Positions 26,301-38,300 of a stretch of 64,000 nt of DNA are shown here, piece by piece; within the stretch, counting starts at the first letter, position 1, and each line of letters begins with the position of its first letter. Below the pieces are notes generated by a model. The model was given only the letters and a program-made list of their open reading frames with translations, was not told the origin of the DNA and searched no databases. A program made the position numbers and the translations under genes. The stretch lies in NCBI GenBank assembly GCA_020796225.1, contig CM036754.1, forward strand, positions 15,759,367 to 15,823,366, in the 5' to 3' direction. Source of the stretch: Arion vulgaris (Eukaryota; Mollusca; Gastropoda; Stylommatophora; Arionidae).

Positions 26301-29300
26301 GAGAAGAACACTGTTGGTGTGTTTTTCCAAAATGCAGCTGAAGGTTGGATTGACATTCAGTCAGATGCAGCTGACAAGGTACAACTGGGTTGAACTTCTT
26401 AAAATAAGCAATGCTTGGTTACATTATTGATTACATCAGTGTTTCATTGATCACTGAAAGTTTGTTTATTAAATTTGTAGTCTAATATTATATTTTAAAA
26501 TCTCTTAATTATTCATCATCATCAGGTTAGAAGGTCTGAAGACTGGTGATAGATTTGTATTATAATATTTCTTTGCTGTACTCTGTTGTTCTCATCAGAT
26601 TAGACTTAAGACTGGTGATAGATTTGTATTATAATATTTCTTTGCTGTACTCTGTTCTCATCATCAGATTAGACTTAAGACTGGTGATAGATTTGTATTA
26701 TAATATCTCTTTGCTGTACTCTATCCTCATCATCAGATTAGACTTAAGACTGGTGATAGATTTGTATTATAATATCTCTTTGTTGTACTCTGTTTCATAT
26801 CAGGTTAGACTTTAAGACTTATTATAAATTTGTATAAATGTCTCTTTCTATACTCTATCCTCATTATAAAGGTTAGACTTAAGATTGGTGATATATTGTA
26901 TTATATGTCTCTTTGCTGTACTCTGTTTTATGATCAGGTTAGACAGTGTGAAAACTGATTATAAATTTGTGTGATTGTGTCTCTTTACTATACTCTGTCC
27001 TCGTTATCAAGGTAGACAGTCTGAAGACTGGTGATAGATTTGTTTTATGTCTCTTTGCTGTACTCTGTCTTTGACAGCTCTCTTTAAGCCATCAAAAGTC
27101 TGAACCCTAATATCTGTACAATGAAGATCTTGGTCTAGCATAACAAACATTTCTAATGGTGTGGCCAGGACAGTCTATATTTGAAAATCATTCTGTAGTT
27201 GTCTATGTCCTTCTTTGACAGTTAATAAAATAGTTGTATTGAACTGTGTTATCTTAATATTAATTGTGGTTGAATTGCTGTTAACAAATAAACCAATTTG
27301 TTGCATCCAGTACCCAACTATGTCAGTTATAAGTTATATGAGGACTATCATCTTATCACTCTGGACATGTCCATAGGTGCTCTCATCCCCGCCTCAATAA
27401 ATCCAGCAGAGTCCAGCAACCCAATATGACAGTTCGATGTTGATTAATCAATCTTTTTGCATGTTTGGTATGTTGTTCTTTTTGGACTATACCAATATCG
27501 ACACCCATCTCTCTCAATCTGGTCAGCGACTGAGATTCACAACCCTGAAACTCCTCTATTCGCAAAGACTCTCTCAATGCATTAAGAAGGTCATTTTGGT
27601 CCATTGCAGCTCCTGCTGATATCGTAGCCATGTCCAACCATATAAGACAGTTCACTATGTACAGATCAAATGTCCAGCAACTGGCAGATCACCAAATGAT
27701 CATAAACAGTTTTAGTAACACACTCAGCAGTTGAGAAAGATAAACACAGACCTAAACTTGATGTAGAGAGCAAGGAGTTGTTAGTAAGACTCTTCCTAAA
27801 CAACAGGCTATATCTGTGCATATATTATTCCCTATCAACCAAGTCAACCACCTGTACATGTTGTGCTCTGTTTTGCAGATATAATTTTGATAAATGATGG
27901 ATAAACAACGTCTAATATCCTCGGTCTGCAGAAACAAAACTGTAGTCTTTGGGGGAAAGTTCATACAGATACCCTCCAGAGAAGCATGTTCACCAGATAA
28001 GTATGGAAGTATTTGACCCACTTGCATGGGTCATCATCATCAAGTAGCTTGTCCCTCCTGGAACTTGGCTCCCATGACAGCAGCCCTGAAAAACTCTATT
28101 CTGTGCAAGATGCCCAGCATCAACAGTAGTCATTCTCAGCTCGTCAATGACATCCTTCACCCAATGTTATCTAGGTCATCCTCTCGCTCTTCTTCCAGGC
28201 ACCGTTCCTTCTAAAATTGTCTACTCCAGGCACTTATAGCATTCCCAGGAAACCCATCCTGGTAAAGCTATAATCACGTAGTAAACCTTGCCAAAACTCA
28301 TTGCAGAAGAAGCATAATAGTCTTGGCTGACACTCCATCTAGGTGAAAGAAAATCCTAAACTAGGTAGGAAGGACTCAGTCCTGAAAGATATTATCATCG
28401 ATGTAAGGGAAGACTGCAGTAAAACTATAAAACAATGGCGAAACACGTAAAAACAAAGTACTGTCGCTTTATAAAGCACAAAAACAATATACATCGACAT
28501 TTCAACCAAAAGGACTTTATCAAGAAAAGGTAAAATAGAATCGAATAAATTCAGGCTTCCTATATGACAGATATAACATAGACAGACTATAAATCCCTAG
28601 CAGCCCTAAAAGGTGCATTTTTGCCACAGGCAATCAATCAATTCTATGTCATCTTTTAACTGAGAATACATGCTTATAATTTATGAAAAGGTTTCTTTAT
28701 TTGCATAGTTCTAACTTACCATATATAATTCCTTTTATTTCAGTCATTGTTTGAAAATCTAGCTGACTATGTGACTGGAAATGAAGAAGTTGCTCAAACT
28801 AACACTCATTGGTACTTTGAGGATGGTGTCATTGACATCTTTGTGTTGCTGGGTCCAAGTCCAAAAGATGTCTTCAAACAGTATGCTAGTCTTACTGGAA
28901 CTACTCCATTACCTCCAGTGAGTGTATAATTATTTCTAACTTACTCTAGATGTTTGTTGTATAGATAATAGCATCAGACTAGACCAGTGTTTTCCTGATC
29001 ATTACCTCCATGAGTGTATAATTATTTCAACTTACTCTAGATGTTTGTTGTGATAAGCATGAGTTGACCAGTGGTTACTCTGATAGTTGAGAAGGCATGT
29101 CTGTATTTGCTGGGACACAAATAAAGGTAAAGAGCATGGCGAAAATACTATCCATATGTGCCATCTTATGACTAGCTTAATTTATGCAGGCAAACACAAG
29201 GTAGAAAAGTTACCGTGGTGGGCAAGCATGTCTGATGGAAAAACAATTTGATTGACACCCAAGATATATGGAACATTAAATACATTTCAACCCTCAGCTA

Positions 29301-32300
29301 AATAAAATATAATTTAAGAAAGATGACACACATCATGCACAAACCACATAATTACTCAAGTTTGTCATAGCTACAAATAAATCCAGACTTTGTCCACGGA
29401 TGTTGGACATCCTAATTGAGATGGCATGATAGAGTTCAAGACTGGATCTGGATAAGAACAGGAGAAACTATGATGACACTAGGCAAGAGGAAAGATGGCA
29501 TGGATAGGCATACCAGAAGACACAGTGGGTAAGTCACTGACCAGGTGCCGAGTGAACTCAGGAAAATAAAAGAGACTTTAAGCAGACAGACGAGGTCTTA
29601 TTGAGGAGTTGAAGAGTGCTCAATTGACCTGGAGACATAAATGAACAGCCAGACTCTCGCAAAGTAAAATAACTTGTTGAGGCCTCATGCTCCACAGACA
29701 GAGCAGAGAGAATTAATGATGTCATATTAGTTCTGATGGCCTCCTTCTTTTGTCATGCCTGTTACCAGGATGTTGCTCAGTATCGTGGTTTTTATTTTTT
29801 AATTGCGCTCCTCTTGTGGCTTTGGTGATAGGTATTTTTGCTTTTTTTTTGACAGGATTATGCTATGCCATCTATCTATCTTTTTCATGGTCTTCCTCTT
29901 GCATTTTTTCCTGATGTTCTGTTGTAGAAGACTCTGTCTAAGTGGAGTTTGGTTGCATTCTTATTATGTGCAACGACTTCATTCTTTGTTTTTTTTTATG
30001 TAATTCGATCAAGGTTCTGTCTCAACTTTCTCTCTTATATGGAGGCTCTTGGATAGCTTACGGAGAAAAATAGCCCTAAATACCTATTTGCTGTCTATTT
30101 ATTTATTATATTCATTGACTGTTGTGCTTCATTAAGGTTCTTAGAACACTTTATGTGATTGCTAGAGAGAGAGAAAACACTTTATTACCTTACATTAAAT
30201 GTTGTACAGCTAACTCGTTAAGTATACTTTTTCTTCAATGATCCAGCGGCACTTGGACTCTCATCCTTCAGCATGGGTATACACTTTCTACAATTTGTAT
30301 GTTAAGTGAGATGTACATTATTAACATGTGAGTATGTATTTTTGTTTTTCTAGCTTTGGTCACTTGCCTATCATCAGTGCAGATGGAACTACAATGATCA
30401 GGCTGATGTCCGATAGTGAGTATTGCCAGATTAATGCTTTTTAAAGAGTCTTTGTCCAACAATGTAGGAAGATGAAGAATGTTTCTTTTGTGAACAGCCA
30501 TTATGGAACTGTACAGCAGATCTGTAATGAGCTGCATTTGTGTACCAATGTTCAATTTGAAATTAATGAGCTAAATTTATGTACCAATGTAGTGTAAAAT
30601 TAATGGCTAATGTTGACCAATGTGCAGTGTTAAATTAATGAGCTGAATTTGTGTACAGATGTACAGTGTGAAATTAATGAGCTGAATTTGTGTATTGATG
30701 TACTGTGAAATTTGAGCTGAATTTGTATTGATGTACAGTGTGAAATTAATGAGCTGAATTTGTGTATTGATGTACAGTGTGAAATTAATTAGCTGAATTT
30801 GTGTATTGATACAGTGTGAAATTTGGGAATTGTGTATTGATGTACAGTGTGAAATTAATGAGCAGAATTTGTGTATTGATGTACAGTGGGAAATTAATGA
30901 GCTGAATTTGTTTACAGTGTGAAATTAATGAGTTGAATTTGTGTACAGTGTGAAATTAATGAGTTGAATTTGTTTACAGTGTGAAATTAATTAGCTGAAT
31001 TTGTGTAAGTGAATGAACCTTCGAAACACAAGGCAAATACTTAACCACTTATCCACAGAACAACCCCCTACCCCAATACATAAATGCTTTGGTGTAAGCT
31101 TCCTGCAGGGAGACTAACTACAAGAGTGGCTACTACATTAGGGAAGAAATACAAACTAAGCAGAAAATGTATACAGTGGCTACTACAATAGGGAAGAAAT
31201 AAACTTAACAGAAGATGTATACAGTGACTACTACAATAGAGAAGAAATAAACTTAGCGGAAGATGTATATCATCTGAGTGTAAGGTTACAAGATTAATGA
31301 AAATTGCAAATTATTTGTGACTTTAGTTATTTTAAAATTTGACATTGTTTACAGAGTCCTTTTCCATTTGTCATCATTTTTAGTTAGCTTACACTTTGAG
31401 ACAGATTAGATGTTAGATGAATGCTCCAGTGTGCAATTTCTTCACCACAAACAAGATGACTGACTTATGTATTTTTCTTCTTCACCCTTTGCCTAGCTAG
31501 GGAGGCATAAGCTTGCAAGCAAGACCTTCCTCCAAGTCCTCCTATATAAGGCCATCTTTTACTGATCTCTCCACTCCCTCCCCATTTTGTTGCAATCCAT
31601 CTCCAACTCCTGTCTCCAGGTATGTGTCCTCATTTCTTGTGCCACCTGTGCTGTCTTTCCAGTTTCAAACATCGTTTGGACATTCCAGGTGCCAATCTTG
31701 GAGATCTTCCAGTTTGAAAGAAGATGATTTGGCAGCCAGATTTCCTTTAGGATTTCATTGGGTTACTTCATGAGTCCTTCCTTGCGATGTCCTTCTACTT
31801 GTTATGTATAATTCCTCATTATGTTATGACATTTTCATTATCAGTACGACAGTGTTTATCTCACTGTTCGTCAAATATTTCTTGCAGTGTTGACCAGACA
31901 ATGGATAAATTTGATGTCCCATATGATGTCATTTGGTTGGATATTGAGCATACAGACTCCAAAAAGTGAGTTACTTGTATTTTTTTTATGGAAAGGGATT
32001 TTGTCATGTGTGTTGTCATAATTCTGTGCTTCATCAGATCTGGGGCTCTGCTTATATTATATTTCTCAACAGAAAAGTGGAGGGGGGTGTAAAATGGAGT
32101 GACCTCAGCCATACTCAACTACTGTCGACAGATAGAAGGGATAACCTTCAGATATTAAGTGTTAGCTATGATGTAGTCTAGTTTCATATTGACAAGTTCA
32201 GTTATTCCTCTCCTGCTCCTCGTGGAGCATAGGAACAGCTAATAATGGTTGTATTAATTGTCTGTAGCTTAAGCGGTAGTAAGCTAGATCAGAACCCAAG

Positions 32301-35300
32301 CGTACCTGGTTCAAACTCCGCGGCGGGCAAGTTTAGAAGCAAATTTGTCCCCATTGATTTTTATGTACGGTAAAAATAGACCTACCGTTCAGAAAGCAAT
32401 GGTGAACTACTGAACATATAAGTGGTGCCTAGAAAATCGACTTTTTTACTGTGGTTGATGGCAACCATTTAAATGCCACGATTTAAATTTTCATACACCG
32501 AGAAACATTTCAGCATGAGCGACGAAAGGGCATGGTAAACGCAGGGGTAAGCAAACCACCCAAGTGTGCAGAAAAACTGGAAAGCCCAGCGTAGGCTTGA
32601 ATCCAGTGCAGCCTCGAAGATGGGGTCTCCATCCAGAGAACAATAATTGCGTTTCTCATCGCAGAGAACAACTACTGCCTTGTAGTTTGAATGGGGACAA
32701 TCAAAGGCTAGCGGAGCAAACCGTATGCAAAACTGGACGGCAGGCAAGCCAAGTAGTCCCAAAAAGACTGGTAACCTGGGCAGATGACGCTCAACATCCT
32801 GGGAGGGAAGGTTGTCTAAGGGTAGCTACCCTAAAAGAAAATAGCAACATGCTACATTGCAGGTCAGCTGGGGACAGCCAAAGGCTGACGGAGAGCAAAC
32901 TCAGTAAATGCTGGCTAAAGCTAGACACATCGCCGAAGGATAAGCACCAGAGCTCCAAATGGCACTGAAGATGTGATGAAACCCACCCATGCTAAGACTG
33001 CATGAATCAGATTTCCAAATGAATGCGATTTATGGGAAATCTGGTACATCCGTCTAAGGGTGATTGCAAGAGAGAGAGAGAGAGATACACAAAGAAATAA
33101 ACCATTTCTAAGCAGGAAACTCATTAATCTGCTGACATATAACTAGAATTGGCGCCCGAGTGGTTACGGGGACCCAAATTTGGGTGTAAAGAATAGAACC
33201 ACTGTTACCTCCCATGCGTGTCGTAAGAGGCGACTGATGAGGTTTGGCTGAAATCGAATGCATGTGTCCTAAACATGTAGAAGTCTATGAGTTTAGGGGC
33301 CTACCCGCCCGAGTGGTTACCGGGGCCCAAATTCGAAGTGTAAAGAATAGAACCACTGTTACCTGCCACACATGTCGTAAGAGGCAACTAAGGAGGTTCG
33401 GCTGAAATCGGATGCATGTGTCCTAAACATGTAGAAGTCTATGTGTTTAGGGGCCTACCAAACCAATGTGCAACGTATACACGTCCTTGGCAAAGATCAA
33501 ACATATCACAAAGAGTGATTAAATTTGGTCATAAAGAACGAACGCAAAGAAGAAGGAGACTAGAATTGGAATGTGTTCCACACAGAGGAGAATTTGTAAT
33601 CTACCAGAAGTGTGATACCGTTTTGTTTTCATCTTCTAGTTCTTGACCTTCAGCTAATGAAACTGGAGCAGTAACTTTAAGATGTCTTATTTCAGAAACA
33701 AACTTTCTCCGCCTTGGTTATTTTTCCAAGGTTGTCCAGGACTAGCTCATGGTTTTTCTCTCGACCTCTACAGCTTTCTGTCAAGTTGTCTTTGGTATTT
33801 TTTTTTTACTTTTCCTATTTGGTCAATAGCACACCAGTTCGGGTGATGCTGTTCAGGATGTCTTCTTTTTCACTCTTCCTGCTAGCGATATTTAGATTAA
33901 TAGAGGGGAACTTCTATGAAGGCTGTGGTGCTGCAGAGTTTGGTTCCTTCGAAGATGTGGGATGGTGATCTCTTTCCTTGGTGATCTCTTCTGAAGGCAT
34001 GACTAATAACTAATTGATTTTTGGTTTTTCTAAAAATCTTCCTGATCTCCGAGATCAGTTATTTGTTGATTTTGAGCCTTAGTAACTTAACCCAACGGGA
34101 CTGCAGAGCCGATATATCGGTTCAGAGTAATGTTTATGATGTCGCAGAACCGATATATCGGCTTTTGTATGTCTATTCACGGAAACGAATGTATCTTCAG
34201 AACCCCTTTACTGAAGTTTAAAAATCTTCAGAAACGGAAAGTACATATATGTAGGTACATTACTATCTCCATTTAACAACGATTTGAAAGAGGGAAAGCA
34301 GTATATTATTGTGTTCAAGTCGAGATTTCTTTTTTAAACGTTAATGTTTCCGATGATGTTTACAGTGTAATCTTGAGTACTGTTAGATCAAATTATAACT
34401 TGTGATAGTAATGAAGAAGATTTAATTGATGGTAATAATGACATTTGATTGTTTATGAAATGTAGTATCGATAGTTGTAAGTCTAATGTAATAATTGCAT
34501 CTAAAGAATGGGCGTTCCACATTCCATTTATTGACGTGTCCGCACTAAAAGTGAATATTATAAAAACTACTGCACCTAGTTAGATGAAACTTATAGAATA
34601 TGTTCATATATGGATTATATTCATTTAACTGCTACTTCTGGAAACATCTATGAATATTAAGATGTAATACAAACCGGAGAGTAAAAATATTTTTATAATT
34701 TTTGTTTTTTCAAAATAGTCATGCTACAATAATCTAATTTTCTCAAATGTATATCACCTGATGTAAAATATTATTATATTACTGTATTCCACATCCATGT
34801 AGCAACAATTTAATATATAATATGTCATACTTTAGAGAAACAGTACAAGAGTTATAAAGGTTTAAACTAATTGACATTGAATGTTAAATTTGAATCGCAA
34901 AATAAATGCGTCCAGAGGTCAAAATAATACAGAGCGAAAGGGTTAAAATTAAATGTTTGTTTCGTGATCTCACACTGTTTTAGTTAATTGTTGAACATAT
35001 TTTTTCTCTTCTTGTAGATACTTTACATGGGATTTGAGCCGTTTCCCCAACTCTCAAGAAATGCTGAGAAATCTTTCTTCGAAAGGCCGTAAGCTGGTGA
35101 CTGTTGTTGATCCCCATCTGAAACGAGATGACAACTATCATGTGTATACTGATGCTAAAAACAAGGGACTGTTAGTTAAAGACAAAGATGGCAAAGATTT
35201 TGATGGCTGGTGCTGGCCAGGTAATGACTCAATTGGTATAGAAATTTCTCTACCAAAAATGTCAAGCAATATTTCAAAAGAGACAGCTATAAGATCAATG

Positions 35301-38300
35301 CTAGTTAATTATGAAGAGAAGACAAGCAAAGTTCATTGACTATACACTTAGAAAGATAAGGTTGTAAAATTTGAGAAATATACTTGTGATCAGAGAAAAA
35401 AAGAAGTTATATCACCCAAATACTAGGTAGTCAGGTTCAGTAAAGCTGTTGAAAAAGAAGCTGCAGTGAGTAGAACATATGATCCAAGAGAAATTAGTGT
35501 CAATAAATCCTGTCAATTGAACGCTCAGAAAACTTGTTGATTTGGAAGATGATCATGAACACTACTATGCATGATAATAATGTTTTTTCATTTATATTTC
35601 AGGTGCATCATCCTGGCCAGATTTCATGGAGGATCATGTGTGTAAATGGTGGGCTGACCAGTTCTCCTTAGAAAATCATAAAGGTTCTGCCGATAACTTG
35701 TTTGTTTGGAATGACATGAATGAACCGTCCGTATTCAACTCACCAGAGATTACATTCCCCAAAGATGCAAAACACTTATCAGGAAGAGAAAATAGAGAAG
35801 TTCACAATGTTTTTGGAATGCTTGTGGTAAGGGTTACATTTTATGTGGTGATTGCTTTAAGAAAAATAAAGAAAGAAATGAATCTTTAAGCATCTTTTAC
35901 TTCTGAAGTTGGAGAAGTCATGCCTGTATGGTGAGGGACGCTGATAATCAGGAAAGCAAGCCTTCACACAAAATCTTTCAGAAGTGCCACACTAGGCACC
36001 TTGACTACGCCTGTCTTTATAGCATTTACTGCATTAACACAGGAAGAAGGTTAAGCACCTTTGGTAGTCTTTTTTTCTAAAACAAGAAATACTCTAATTC
36101 CTAATTATCTGAAGGACTGCGGTAAAATTTAAGATACATGTCATTATATTGGAAGCGCCCAGTGGTTACGGGTCCAAATTTGGGGTGTAAAGAATAGAAC
36201 CACTGTTACCTGCCATGCATGTCGTAAGAGGCACTAAGGAGGTTTGGCTGAAATCGGATGCATGTGTCCTAAAAGTGTAGAGGTCTATGCGTTTAGGGCT
36301 CTACCAAACCAATGTGCAACGATGCACGTTCTTGGCAAAGATCAAACATATCACAAAGAGTGATTAAAATTGATCGTAAAGAACGAATGCAAAGAAGAAG
36401 AAGATTATATTGGAAGAAAGATAATATGTCAGTTTCAGTGATACCAGAATATAAGAAAGTCAACAAAAACCATTAGCCATTGCATCATGTATTACTTGTA
36501 GAACACCATTAAACTTTCTCTAATTTGTTTGATCCAGTATTATCATTTGTTTCAGTTTGGAATATCTTCATTGCACTCTGGACATGTCCATAGGTGCTCC
36601 GATCTCCTTCGCAATATTTCCAACAGCGTCCAGCGACGGACCATACCAGTTCGATTTTGATTGATGAGCATACTCGTATACCTGTTGTACTGTTCTTTCC
36701 TTGCCACACAATCTTCAAATCCAGCTCTCGCAGTCTAGTAGTTGACGGGGATTGGTTTAGATGAAGATCTTTTTGCGGCCACGCTCTATGAAGGCGTTCA
36801 CGATGTCAGCTCTGTCCATTGACTGGCCCTCTGATATAGCGGCAGAGCCAACCAGCCTGTCTGCTCTCTCATTGCCAATGACACCCATGTGCCCCGGAAC
36901 AAAGACAAGACTAATTCTGCAAATTTTTTACGCCTGCAGTGATTCAGTCCATTGCCTGCACACCGAACCGGCCTCCACCTTTCGAATCATACTCAATGAG
37001 TCACTCAGAATGCACGCATGAGTGTAGTTTTGTGACTCCAGCGAAGTAGTGCATTGGTCACCGCCAGTACCTCCATTGTCATGCTTCTTGTTGTCATACT
37101 AAATGCACCACTGGCTTCCTTGACCATTCTGCCACATAAGCTTGCAGAGAAGGCCCATGCAGATTTTTCGTGACGAACTACCGATCCATCCGTGTAAATC
37201 ACAACGTCGTCTGCATTGCAGTTTTCATCGATGATGGTTTTGACATCTGCATTCAACGCCACGGGATTTCCTCTCTGCAACCTTTGTCAAATTTAATGAT
37301 GGTTGAAAAAGTGTTCCAGTTTATTGGAGGCATCAGTATCCATTCTTCACCATAGTCGATATTATTGAGCCTGCATACCAGCTGAACAGTATCTGCGGCA
37401 CGGCCAACCCATGACTTGGCCCGCTTTAGCCGATTTCCACCACTGGTGCTGAGCTGTTCATGCAATGGGTGATCCTTTTTGGCACCTATTTTGAGATAGG
37501 CACATGCTCTAGCTATCTTGAGTCTATACTCCATGGTTGAAAAATCCAGGAGAAACCTCATCGCCACACAGGGTGTATCCCTTGTGCAACCGAGGATGAT
37601 GCGCATAGCTTCATTCTGTATTCTCTCCAGTCTTTCGATTTGTGTTTTGCTAATAGTGAGAATGGCCATTGCATATTCAATGGTGGAGAGCACCAGTGTC
37701 TGATACAGAATGACAAGCAGTCATTGCTCGATGTTAACAGCCGCCATGACTCTCATTGCCACCAAACCTTTGCATGCCTTGACAATGACATACTCAACAT
37801 GTTCCTGGAAAAACAGGCTACTGTAAAATGTCACACCCAAAAATTTCATCGATTTATCTACAGGCAAAACAATACCTGAAGTTTCACCTAGGCGTACATG
37901 CGTTAACGGTGTGATTGTTGAGTGAAAACCATGTCACTGCTGCTTTGGTAGGGTTAACTAGTGCACCAGAGACATCACACTAGTCTGTGATGCGGTCGAT
38001 TTCCCTCTGTATCTCACCGGCAATTAGATCCCTGTCTTTCCCTTGTCTATACACTAGGATGTCATCAACAAATAACAGAGTTCTACCTCTGCCATCGAGT
38101 TGTTGTTCTGTGATTGACACTGTGTATATATTGAATAAAACAGGGAGAGAGGAGAGCCCTGTGGCAATCCGGAATGTATATTTGTAGCAAACTCAAGGAG
38201 TCATCTCTGTCCTTAGCCTCTAACAGCCGTTGTGCTTAAGGCAGGAACCAAAGTACACATTCTTTTCAGTCTTTAGCCTGTAACAGCTGCTGTGCTTAAC

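Noticed and set aside
26546..26815. 89-codon open frame in the 69-bp repeat
   Set aside because: Arises because the unit is a multiple of three; low complexity, no homology, intronic.
32469..32968. Two opposing frames of 97 and 134 codons
   Set aside because: Both lie in a SINE-R repeat; the frames are not kept in the other copies.
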